From contig SDUX01000046.1 of assembly GCA_008729055.1 (NCBI GenBank), positions 1 through 60,541 of the forward strand: 60,541 bases of DNA, written 5' to 3'. Position numbers and translations under genes: made by a program. The stretch comes from Pyropia haitanensis. Its lineage: Eukaryota > Rhodophyta > Bangiophyceae > Bangiales > Bangiaceae. Positions 49,601 through 60,541 of the stretch are shown piece by piece. The notes below the pieces were generated by a model that was given only the letters and a program-made list of their open reading frames with translations, was not told the DNA's origin and ran no database searches. The stretch's first letter is position 1. Every line of letters begins with the position of its first letter.

Positions 49601-52600
49601 CAGTGGGCAAAAGTGGGTGAGAAGCGGCCTACCACCCCATGCACGACCGTGGGGGTCAAACCTCCGACATCGAGCGGGCGGATCTATGGCTGGAATAAAG
49701 GATGCGCGCCAATTCGGCCGCCGCATCGTGTGCAGCATCGCTGTAGACGCAAAAGTGGGCAAAAGTGGGCAAAAGTGGGCAAAAGTGGGTAGGAAGTGGG
49801 TAAGAAGTGGGCAAAAAGTGGGCAAAAAGGGGGCCAAATTAGGACACAAATGGGCAATTGGGGGCAAGAAGTTTCCAAAACTGCAAAGAAAATTGAGGCG
49901 AAAGTCGCCAGAAAGTGCTCCAACAGTGGCCACAAAGTGCGCCCCGCCACCCAAACTGTCCACTGCGCGTTCCGCTCGTCACACTGGCGTGGACGGTGTG
50001 AGGGCGGAACTTTTGTCGCCGACCGTCACACCTGATTGTCGGGACCCCCACGTGGCAAAAACCATTCCACAAAATTGACACGTGGAAACCGGCGCTCCAC
50101 AAAACACTCGTTGCATCCAACGGACGCGCCAACGAACGGGTCGGCCAACCACCCCATGCACGACGGTGCGGGTGGAACGTCGGACGTCGAGCGGGCGGAT
50201 GTATGGCTGGAATAAAGGATGCGAGCCAATTTGGCCGCCGGAGCGCGTGCTGCATTGCTGTACACGCGAAAGTGGGCAAAAGTGGGCAACAGTGGGCAAA
50301 AGTGGGTGAGAAGCGGCCTACCACCCCATGCACGACCGTGGGGGTCAAACCTCCGACATCGAGCGGGCGGATCTATGGCTGGAATAAAGGATGCGCGCCA
50401 ATTCGGCCGCCGCATCGTGTGCAGCATCGCTGTAGACGCAAAAGTGGGCAAAAGTGGGCAAAAGTGGGCAAAAGTGGGTAGGAAGTGGGTAAGAAGTGGG
50501 CAAAAAGTGGGCAAAAAGGGGGCCAAATTAGGACACAAATGGGCAATTGGGGGCAAGAAGTTTCCAAAACTGCAAAGAAAATTGAGGCGAAAGTCGCCAG
50601 AAAGTGCTCCAACAGTGGCCACAAAGTGCGCCCCGCCACCCAAACTGTCCACTGCGCGTTCCGCTCGTCACACTGGCGTGGACGGTGTGAGGGCGGAACT
50701 TTTGTCGCCGACCGTCACACCTGATTGTCGGGACCCCCACGTGGCAAAAACCATTCCACAAAATTGACACGTGGAAACCGGCGCTCCACAAAACACTCGT
50801 TGCATCCAACGGACGCGCCAACGAACGGGTCGGCCAACCACCCCATGCACGACGGTGCGGGTGGAACGTCGGACGTCGAGCGGGCGGATGTATGGCTGGA
50901 ATAAAGGATGCGAGCCAATTTGGCCGCCGGAGCGCGTGCTGCATTGCTGTACACGCGAAAGTGGGCAAAAGTGGGCAACAGTGGGCAAAAGTGGGTGAGA
51001 AGCGGCCTACCACCCCATGCACGACCGTGGGGGTCAAACCTCCGACATCGAGCGGGCGGATCTATGGCTGGAATAAAGGATGCGCGCCAATTCGGCCGCC
51101 GCATCGTGTGCAGCATCGCTGTAGACGCAAAAGTGGGCAAAAGTGGGCAAAAGTGGGCAAAAGTGGGTAGGAAGTGGGTAAGAAGTGGGCAAAAAGTGGG
51201 CAAAAAGGGGGCCAAATTAGGACACAAATGGGCAATTGGGGGCAAGAAGTTTCCAAAACTGCAAAGAAAATTGAGGCGAAAGTCGCCAGAAAGTGCTCCA
51301 ACAGTGGCCACAAAGTGCGCCCCGCCACCCAAACTGTCCACTGCGCGTTCCGCTCGTCACACTGGCGTGGACGGTGTGAGGGCGGAACTTTTGTCGCCGA
51401 CCGTCACACCTGATTGTCGGGACCCCCACGTGGCAAAAACCATTCCACAAAATTGACACGTGGAAACCGGCGCTCCACAAAACACTCGTTGCATCCAACG
51501 GACGCGCCAACGAACGGGTCGGCCAACCACCCCATGCACGACGGTGCGGGTGGAACGTCGGACGTCGAGCGGGCGGATGTATGGCTGGAATAAAGGATGC
51601 GAGCCAATTTGGCCGCCGGAGCGCGTGCTGCATTGCTGTACACGCGAAAGTGGGCAAAAGTGGGCAACAGTGGGCAAAAGTGGGTGAGAAGCGGCCTACC
51701 ACCCCATGCACGACCGTGGGGGTCAAACCTTCGACATCGAGCGGGCGGATCTATGGCTGGAATAAAGGATGCGCGCCAATTCGGCCGCCGCATCGTGTGC
51801 AGCATCGCTGTAGACGCAAAAGTGGGCAAAAGTGGGCAAAAGTGGGCAAAAGTGGGTAGGAAGTGGGTAAGAAGTGGGCAAAAAGTGGGCAAAAAGGGGG
51901 CCAAATTAGGACACAAATGGGCAATTGGGGGCAAGAAGTTTCCAAAACTGCAAAGAAAATTGAGGCGAAAGTCGCCAGAAAGTGCTCCAACAGTGGCCAC
52001 AAAGTGCGCCCCGCCACCCAAACTGTCCACTGCGCGTTCCGCTCGTCACACTGGCGTGGACGGTGTGAGGGCGGAACTTTTGTCGCCGACCGTCACACCT
52101 GATTGTCGGGACCCCCACGTGGCAAAAACCATTCCACAAAATTGACACGTGGAAACCGGCGCTCCACAAAACACTCGTTGCATCCAACGGACGCGCCAAC
52201 GAACGGGTCGGCCAACCACCCCATGCACGACGGTGCGGGTGGAACGTCGGACGTCGAGCGGGCGGATGTATGGCTGGAATAAAGGATGCGAGCCAATTTG
52301 GCCGCCGGAGCGCGTGCTGCATTGCTGTACACGCGAAAGTGGGCAAAAGTGGGCAACAGTGGGCAAAAGTGGGTGAGAAGCGGCCTACCACCCCATGCAC
52401 GACCGTGGGGGTCAAACCTCCGACATCGAGCGGGCGGATCTATGGCTGGAATAAAGGATGCGCGCCAATTCGGCCGCCGCATCGTGTGCAGCATCGCTGT
52501 AGACGCAAAAGTGGGCAAAAGTGGGCAAAAGTGGGCAAAAGTGGGTAGGAAGTGGGTAAGAAGTGGGCAAAAAGTGGGCAAAAAGGGGGCCAAATTAGGA

Positions 52601-55600
52601 CACAAATGGGCAATTGGGGGCAAGAAGTTTCCAAAACTGCAAAGAAAATTGAGGCGAAAGTCGCCAGAAAGTGCTCCAACAGTGGCCACAAAGTGCGCCC
52701 CGCCACCCAAACTGTCCACTGCGCGTTCCGCTCGTCACACTGGCGTGGACGGTGTGAGGGCGGAACTTTTGTCGCCGACCGTCACACCTGATTGTCGGGA
52801 CCCCCACGTGGCAAAAACCATTCCACAAAATTGACACGTGGAAACCGGCGCTCCACAAAACACTCGTTGCATCCAACGGACGCGCCAACGAACGGGTCGG
52901 CCAACCACCCCATGCACGACGGTGCGGGTGGAACGTCGGACGTCGAGCGGGCGGATGTATGGCTGGAATAAAGGATGCGAGCCAATTTGGCCGCCGGAGC
53001 GCGTGCTGCATTGCTGTACACGCGAAAGTGGGCAAAAGTGGGCAACAGTGGGCAAAAGTGGGTGAGAAGCGGCCTACCACCCCATGCACGACCGTGGGGG
53101 TCAAACCTCCGACATCGAGCGGGCGGATCTATGGCTGGAATAAAGGATGCGCGCCAATTCGGCCGCCGCATCGTGTGCAGCATCGCTGTAGACGCAAAAG
53201 TGGGCAAAAGTGGGCAAAAGTGGGCAAAAGTGGGTAGGAAGTGGGTAAGAAGTGGGCAAAAAGTGGGCAAAAAGGGGGCCAAATTAGGACACAAATGGGC
53301 AATTGGGGGCAAGAAGTTTCCAAAACTGCAAAGAAAATTGAGGCGAAAGTCGCCAGAAAGTGCTCCAACAGTGGCCACAAAGTGCGCCCCGCCACCCAAA
53401 CTGTCCACTGCGCGTTCCGCTCGTCACACTGGCGTGGACGGTGTGAGGGCGGAACTTTTGTCGCCGACCGTCACACCTGATTGTCGGGACCCCCACGTGG
53501 CAAAAACCATTCCACAAAATTGACACGTGGAAACCGGCGCTCCACAAAACACTCGTTGCATCCAACGGACGCGCCAACGAACGGGTCGGCCAACCACCCC
53601 ATGCACGACGGTGCGGGTGGAACGTCGGACGTCGAGCGGGCGGATGTATGGCTGGAATAAAGGATGCGAGCCAATTTGGCCGCCGGAGCGCGTGCTGCAT
53701 TGCTGTACACGCGAAAGTGGGCAAAAGTGGGCAACAGTGGGCAAAAGTGGGTGAGAAGCGGCCTACCACCCCATGCACGACCGTGGGGGTCAAACCTCCG
53801 ACATCGAGCGGGCGGATCTATGGCTGGAATAAAGGATGCGCGCCAATTCGGCCGCCGCATCGTGTGCAGCATCGCTGTAGACGCAAAAGTGGGCAAAAGT
53901 GGGCAAAAGTGGGCAAAAGTGGGTAGGAAGTGGGTAAGAAGTGGGCAAAAAGTGGGCAAAAAGGGGGCCAAATTAGGACACAAATGGGCAATTGGGGGCA
54001 AGAAGTTTCCAAAACTGCAAAGAAAATTGAGGCGAAAGTCGCCAGAAAGTGCTCCAACAGTGGCCACAAAGTGCGCCCCGCCACCCAAACTGTCCACTGC
54101 GCGTTCCGCTCGTCACACTGGCGTGGACGGTGTGAGGGCGGAACTTTTGTCGCCGACCGTCACACCTGATTGTCGGGACCCCCACGTGGCAAAAACCATT
54201 CCACAAAATTGACACGTGGAAACCGGCGCTCCACAAAACACTCGTTGCATCCAACGGACGCGCCAACGAACGGGTCGGCCAACCACCCCATGCACGACGG
54301 TGCGGGTGGAACGTCGGACGTCGAGCGGGCGGATGTATGGCTGGAATAAAGGATGCGAGCCAATTTGGCCGCCGGAGCGCGTGCTGCATTGCTGTACACG
54401 CGAAAGTGGGCAAAAGTGGGCAACAGTGGGCAAAAGTGGGTGAGAAGCGGCCTACCACCCCATGCACGACCGTGGGGGTCAAACCTCCGACATCGAGCGG
54501 GCGGATCTATGGCTGGAATAAAGGATGCGCGCCAATTCGGCCGCCGCATCGTGTGCAGCATCGCTGTAGACGCAAAAGTGGGCAAAAGTGGGCAAAAGTG
54601 GGCAAAAGTGGGTAGGAAGTGGGTAAGAAGTGGGCAAAAAGTGGGCAAAAAGGGGGCCAAATTAGGACACAAATGGGCAATTGGGGGCAAGAAGTTTCCA
54701 AAACTGCAAAGAAAATTGAGGCGAAAGTCGCCAGAAAGTGCTCCAACAGTGGCCACAAAGTGCGCCCCGCCACCCAAACTGTCCACTGCGCGTTCCGCTC
54801 GTCACACTGGCGTGGACGGTGTGAGGGCGGAACTTTTGTCGCCGACCGTCACACCTGATTGTCGGGACCCCCACGTGGCAAAAACCATTCCACAAAATTG
54901 ACACGTGGAAACCGGCGCTCCACAAAACACTCGTTGCATCCAACGGACGCGCCAACGAACGGGTCGGCCAACCACCCCATGCACGACGGTGCGGGTGGAA
55001 CGTCGGACGTCGAGCGGGCGGATGTATGGCTGGAATAAAGGATGCGAGCCAATTTGGCCGCCGGAGCGCGTGCTGCATTGCTGTACACGCGAAAGTGGGC
55101 AAAAGTGGGCAACAGTGGGCAAAAGTGGGTGAGAAGCGGCCTACCACCCCATGCACGACCGTGGGGGTCAAACCTCCGACATCGAGCGGGCGGATCTATG
55201 GCTGGAATAAAGGATGCGCGCCAATTCGGCCGCCGCATCGTGTGCAGCATCGCTGTAGACGCAAAAGTGGGCAAAAGTGGGCAAAAGTGGGCAAAAGTGG
55301 GTAGGAAGTGGGTAAGAAGTGGGCAAAAAGTGGGCAAAAAGGGGGCCAAATTAGGACACAAATGGGCAATTGGGGGCAAGAAGTTTCCAAAACTGCAAAG
55401 AAAATTGAGGCGAAAGTCGCCAGAAAGTGCTCCAACAGTGGCCACAAAGTGCGCCCCGCCACCCAAACTGTCCACTGCGCGTTCCGCTCGTCACACTGGC
55501 GTGGACGGTGTGAGGGCGGAACTTTTGTCGCCGACCGTCACACCTGATTGTCGGGACCCCCACGTGGCAAAAACCATTCCACAAAATTGACACGTGGAAA

Positions 55601-58600
55601 CCGGCGCTCCACAAAACACTCGTTGCATCCAACGGACGCGCCAACGAACGGGTCGGCCAACCACCCCATGCACGACGGTGCGGGTGGAACGTCGGACGTC
55701 GAGCGGGCGGATGTATGGCTGGAATAAAGGATGCGAGCCAATTTGGCCGCCGGAGCGCGTGCTGCATTGCTGTACACGCGAAAGTGGGCAAAAGTGGGCA
55801 ACAGTGGGCAAAAGTGGGTGAGAAGCGGCCTACCACCCCATGCACGACCGTGGGGGTCAAACCTCCGACATCGAGCGGGCGGATCTATGGCTGGAATAAA
55901 GGATGCGCGCCAATTCGGCCGCCGCATCGTGTGCAGCATCGCTGTAGACGCAAAAGTGGGCAAAAGTGGGCAAAAGTGGGCAAAAGTGGGTAGGAAGTGG
56001 GTAAGAAGTGGGCAAAAAGTGGGCAAAAAGGGGGCCAAATTAGGACACAAATGGGCAATTGGGGGCAAGAAGTTTCCAAAACTGCAAAGAAAATTGAGGC
56101 GAAAGTCGCCAGAAAGTGCTCCAACAGTGGCCACAAAGTGCGCCCCGCCACCCAAACTGTCCACTGCGCGTTCCGCTCGTCACACTGGCGTGGACGGTGT
56201 GAGGGCGGAACTTTTGTCGCCGACCGTCACACCTGATTGTCGGGACCCCCACGTGGCAAAAACCATTCCACAAAATTGACACGTGGAAACCGGCGCTCCA
56301 CAAAACACTCGTTGCATCCAACGGACGCGCCAACGAACGGGTCGGCCAACCACCCCATGCACGACGGTGCGGGTGGAACGTCGGACGTCGAGCGGGCGGA
56401 TGTATGGCTGGAATAAAGGATGCGAGCCAATTTGGCCGCCGGAGCGCGTGCTGCATTGCTGTACACGCGAAAGTGGGCAAAAGTGGGCAACAGTGGGCAA
56501 AAGTGGGTGAGAAGCGGCCTACCACCCCATGCACGACCGTGGGGGTCAAACCTCCGACATCGAGCGGGCGGATCTATGGCTGGAATAAAGGATGCGCGCC
56601 AATTCGGCCGCCGCATCGTGTGCAGCATCGCTGTAGACGCAAAAGTGGGCAAAAGTGGGCAAAAGTGGGCAAAAGTGGGTAGGAAGTGGGTAAGAAGTGG
56701 GCAAAAAGTGGGCAAAAAGGGGGCCAAATTAGGACACAAATGGGCAATTGGGGGCAAGAAGTTTCCAAAACTGCAAAGAAAATTGAGGCGAAAGTCGCCA
56801 GAAAGTGCTCCAACAGTGGCCACAAAGTGCGCCCCGCCACCCAAACTGTCCACTGCGCGTTCCGCTCGTCACACTGGCGTGGACGGTGTGAGGGCGGAAC
56901 TTTTGTCGCCGACCGTCACACCTGATTGTCGGGACCCCCACGTGGCAAAAACCATTCCACAAAATTGACACGTGGAAACCGGCGCTCCACAAAACACTCG
57001 TTGCATCCAACGGACGCGCCAACGAACGGGTCGGCCAACCACCCCATGCACGACGGTGCGGGTGGAACGTCGGACGTCGAGCGGGCGGATGTATGGCTGG
57101 AATAAAGGATGCGAGCCAATTTGGCCGCCGGAGCGCGTGCTGCATTGCTGTACACGCGAAAGTGGGCAAAAGTGGGCAACAGTGGGCAAAAGTGGGTGAG
57201 AAGCGGCCTACCACCCCATGCACGACCGTGGGGGTCAAACCTCCGACATCGAGCGGGCGGATCTATGGCTGGAATAAAGGATGCGCGCCAATTCGGCCGC
57301 CGCATCGTGTGCAGCATCGCTGTAGACGCAAAAGTGGGCAAAAGTGGGCAAAAGTGGGCAAAAGTGGGTAGGAAGTGGGTAAGAAGTGGGCAAAAAGTGG
57401 GCAAAAAGGGGGCCAAATTAGGACACAAATGGGCAATTGGGGGCAAGAAGTTTCCAAAACTGCAAAGAAAATTGAGGCGAAAGTCGCCAGAAAGTGCTCC
57501 AACAGTGGCCACAAAGTGCGCCCCGCCACCCAAACTGTCCACTGCGCGTTCCGCTCGTCACACTGGCGTGGACGGTGTGAGGGCGGAACTTTTGTCGCCG
57601 ACCGTCACACCTGATTGTCGGGACCCCCACGTGGCAAAAACCATTCCACAAAATTGACACGTGGAAACCGGCGCTCCACAAAACACTCGTTGCATCCAAC
57701 GGACGCGCCAACGAACGGGTCGGCCAACCACCCCATGCACGACGGTGCGGGTGGAACGTCGGACGTCGAGCGGGCGGATGTATGGCTGGAATAAAGGATG
57801 CGAGCCAATTTGGCCGCCGGAGCGCGTGCTGCATTGCTGTACACGCGAAAGTGGGCAAAAGTGGGCAACAGTGGGCAAAAGTGGGTGAGAAGCGGCCTAC
57901 CACCCCATGCACGACCGTGGGGGTCAAACCTCCGACATCGAGCGGGCGGATCTATGGCTGGAATAAAGGATGCGCGCCAATTCGGCCGCCGCATCGTGTG
58001 CAGCATCGCTGTAGACGCAAAAGTGGGCAAAAGTGGGCAAAAGTGGGCAAAAGTGGGTAGGAAGTGGGTAAGAAGTGGGCAAAAAGTGGGCAAAAAGGGG
58101 GCCAAATTAGGACACAAATGGGCAATTGGGGGCAAGAAGTTTCCAAAACTGCAAAGAAAATTGAGGCGAAAGTCGCCAGAAAGTGCTCCAACAGTGGCCA
58201 CAAAGTGCGCCCCGCCACCCAAACTGTCCACTGCGCGTTCCGCTCGTCACACTGGCGTGGACGGTGTGAGGGCGGAACTTTTGTCGCCGACCGTCACACC
58301 TGATTGTCGGGACCCCCACGTGGCAAAAACCATTCCACAAAATTGACACGTGGAAACCGGCGCTCCACAAAACACTCGTTGCATCCAACGGACGCGCCAA
58401 CGAACGGGTCGGCCAACCACCCCATGCACGACGGTGCGGGTGGAACGTCGGACGTCGAGCGGGCGGATGTATGGCTGGAATAAAGGATGCGAGCCAATTT
58501 GGCCGCCGGAGCGCGTGCTGCATTGCTGTACACGCGAAAGTGGGCAAAAGTGGGCAACAGTGGGCAAAAGTGGGTGAGAAGCGGCCTACCACCCCATGCA

Positions 58601-59679
58601 CGACCGTGGGGGTCAAACCTCCGACATCGAGCGGGCGGATCTATGGCTGGAATAAAGGATGCGCGCCAATTCGGCCGCCGCATCGTGTGCAGCATCGCTG
58701 TAGACGCAAAAGTGGGCAAAAGTGGGCAAAAGTGGGCAAAAGTGGGTAGGAAGTGGGTAAGAAGTGGGCAAAAAGTGGGCAAAAAGGGGGCCAAATTAGG
58801 ACACAAATGGGCAATTGGGGGCAAGAAGTTTCCAAAACTGCAAAGAAAATTGAGGCGAAAGTCGCCAGAAAGTGCTCCAACAGTGGCCACAAAGTGCGCC
58901 CCGCCACCCAAACTGTCCACTGCGCGTTCCGCTCGTCACACTGGCGTGGACGGTGTGAGGGCGGAACTTTTGTCGCCGACCGTCACACCTGATTGTCGGG
59001 ACCCCCACGTGGCAAAAACCATTCCACAAAATTGACACGTGGAAACCGGCGCTCCACAAAACACTCGTTGCATCCAACGGACGCGCCAACGAACGGGTCG
59101 GCCAACCACCCCATGCACGACGGTGCGGGTGGAACGTCGGACGTCGAGCGGGCGGATGTATGGCTGGAATAAAGGATGCGAGCCAATTTGGCCGCCGGAG
59201 CGCGTGCTGCATTGCTGTACACGCGAAAGTGGGCAAAAGTGGGCAACAGTGGGCAAAAGTGGGTGAGAAGCGGCCTACCACCCCATGCACGACCGTGGGG
59301 GTCAAACCTCCGACATCGAGCGGGCGGATCTATGGCTGGAATAAAGGATGCGCGCCAATTCGGCCGCCGCATCGTGTGCAGCATCGCTGTAGACGCAAAA
59401 GTGGGCAAAAGTGGGCAAAAGTGGGCAAAAGTGGGTAGGAAGTGGGTAAGAAGTGGGCAAAAAGTGGGCAAAAAGGGGGCCAAATTAGGACACAAATGGG
59501 CAATTGGGGGCAAGAAGTTTCCAAAACTGCAAAGAAAATTGAGGCGAAAGTCGCCAGAAAGTGCTCCAACAGTGGCCACAAAGTGCGCCCCGCCACCCAA
59601 ACTGTCCACTGCGCGTTCCGCTCGTCACACTGGCGTGGACGGTGTGAGGGCGGAACTTTTGTCGCCGACCGTCACACCT
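43683..59679 (+). repeat. Homogeneous block, variant A + GATTGTCGGG, 23 units
   Basis: All 23 units marked 43887 to 59039 have A at the first site and GATTGTCGGG at the second. Apart from the deletion cluster at 45.2 kb, the only differences I find are the T at 44847 and at 51731. Spacing is exactly 689 throughout the clean part. This is the most uniform stretch in the window and the best candidate for the most recent amplification. Confidence 0.88.
45207..45285 (+). repeat. Cluster of six single-base deletions
   Basis: Within about 80 bp, six single bases are missing relative to the neighbours: C in GCCGACGTC, C in GGACCCCACG, A in GGCAAAACC, G in CGTGAAACC, and C and A in GCGCTCACAAACAC. 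Most fall in short homopolymers. The surrounding units on both sides are perfect, so a local consensus failure or a join between assembly pieces is more likely than mutation. Confidence 0.7.
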
Positions 59680-60541
59680 GATGTCGGGACCCCCACGTGG
59701 CAAAAACCATTCCACAAAATTGACACGTGGAAACCGGCGCTCCACAAAACACTCGTTGCATCCAACGGACGCGCCAACGAACGGGTCGGCCAACCACCCC
59801 ATGCACGACGGTGCGGGTGGAACGTCGGACGTCGAGCGGGCGGATGTATGGCTGGAATAAAGGATGCGAGCCAATTTGGCCGCCGGAGCGCGTGCTGCAT
59901 TGCTGTACACGCGAAAGTGGGCAAAAGTGGGCAACAGTGGGCAAAAGTGGGTGAGAAGCGGCCTACCACCCCATGCACGACCGTGGGGGTCAAACCTCCG
60001 ACATCGAGCGGGCGGATCTATGGCTGGAATAAAGGATGCGCGCCAATTCGGCCGCCGCATCGTGTGCAGCATCGCTGTAGACGCAAAAGTGGGCAAAAGT
60101 GGGCAAAAGTGGGCAAAAGTGGGTAGGAAGTGGGTAAGAAGTGGGCAAAAAGTGGGCAAAAAGGGGGCCAAATTAGGACACAAATGGGCAATTGGGGGGC
60201 AGAAGTTTCCCAAAACTGCAAAGAAAATTGAGGCGAAAGTCGCCAGAAAGTGCTCCAACAGTGGCCACAAAGTGCGCCCCGCCACCCAAACTGTCCACTG
60301 CGCGTTCCGCTCGTCACACTGGCGTGGACGGTGTGAGGCGGAACTTTTGTCGCCGACCGTCACACCTGGCTGTCGGACCCCCACGTGGCAAAAACCATTC
60401 CACAAAATTGACACGTGAAACGGCGCTCCACAAAACACTCGTTGCATCCAACGACGCGCCAACGAACGGGTCGGCCAACCACCCCATGCACGACGGTGCG
60501 GGTGGAACGTCGGACGTCGAGCGGGCGGATGTATGGCTGGA
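59680..60541 (+). repeat. Right-edge units with small indels
   Basis: After one GATGTCGGG unit (59727) the sequence degrades: ATTGGGGGGCAGAAG near 60192, TTTCCCAAAACTG near 60208, GTGTGAGGCGG near 60334, GTCGGACC near 60374, CGTGAAACGGCG near 60414 and CAACGACGCGCC near 60450. The last unit is back to GGCTGTCGG at the second site. The window ends within M1 at GGCTGGA, with no flanking sequence. Confidence 0.75.

Larger units (their letters stand above)
1..60541 (+). repeat. Satellite DNA array, 689-bp unit, about 88 copies, head to tail
   Basis: The same 689-bp sequence recurs without change of orientation across the whole window. The marker GTGGAAACC falls at 147, 833, 1515, 2207, 2897, 3586, 4275 and then almost always every 689 bases, to 59727 and a damaged copy at 60415. 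Most spacings are exactly 689; about fifteen are 687-688 through single-base losses. Strong exceptions are 541 and 516 (markers 9097-9638-10154) and 728 (37650-38378). Composition of a hand-counted unit is about 58% GC. Both window ends fall inside a unit, so no array boundary is visible. No protein family, rRNA or transposase is recognisable. Known satellites of this kind lie in centromeric, pericentromeric or subtelomeric heterochromatin; which applies here cannot be told from the sequence. Confidence 0.98.

Noticed and set aside
1..60541. Hundreds of open reading frames of 60-440 codons on both strands
   Set aside because: They recur in overlapping frames on both strands of each unit. The unit is not a multiple of three, the peptides are low-complexity (such as KVGKSGQKWAKVG), and the long ones arise only where a base is missing or N is read through. 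No domain, intron or codon-use signal supports translation.
1..60541. CRISPR array
   Set aside because: The repeated unit is 689 bp with no unique spacers; the 10-11 bp GTGGG steps are a minisatellite, not spaced repeats.
1..60541. Transposon or retroelement origin with surviving genes
   Set aside because: There is no reverse transcriptase, integrase or transposase, no terminal repeats and no target-site duplications; all sequence is explained by the 689-bp unit.
1..60541. Ribosomal DNA intergenic spacer
   Set aside because: No 18S, 5.8S or 28S sequence occurs in 60 kb, whereas rDNA spacers alternate with the genes.

Overview
The whole window is one tandem satellite array. A unit of 689 bp repeats head to tail in a single orientation from the first base to the last. 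Using the start of the motif GTGGAAACC as a phase marker, I count 88 markers in the sequenced part. The only interruption is a 624-base run of N (23050-23673). No flanking unique DNA, recognisable protein gene, rRNA, tRNA or mobile-element gene is present. I therefore annotate no CDS. The many open frames on both strands are by-products of the repeat: 689 is not a multiple of three, so each unit shifts frame relative to the last, and the predicted peptides are low-complexity and unlike any family I recognise.

The organism cannot be named from this sequence. A long, homogenised, roughly 58% GC satellite with sized N padding points to a eukaryotic assembly and to a heterochromatic locus (centromeric, subtelomeric or sex-chromosome-like). 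That is inference.

Inside each unit, two adjacent stretches of 172 bp (M1 and M2) align without gaps at about 89% identity. The remaining 345 bp holds weaker matches to the same monomer, so the unit looks like a decayed tetramer (4 x 172 = 688). M1 and M2 each end in a G-rich minisatellite of 10-11 bp steps (GTGGGCAAAA). This gives two canonical G-quadruplex motifs per unit, all on the + strand, and helically phased A-tracts.

Layout: 1-2.9 kb is an indel-rich left edge. From 2.9 to 18.2 kb one variant dominates (T at the first diagnostic site, GTCCGGAC at the second), broken at 9.5-10.06 kb by two shortened, scrambled units. From 18.2 to 43.7 kb variants are mixed; this zone includes the gap (23.05-23.67 kb) and one unit with a 39-bp insertion near 37.7 kb. 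From 43.7 to 59.7 kb there are 23 nearly identical units of a third variant (A, then GATTGTCGGG). From 59.7 kb to the end is another indel-rich edge. The pattern fits local amplification plus gene conversion between units, with single-base deletion clusters at the edges, the gap and 45.2 kb that look like consensus errors.
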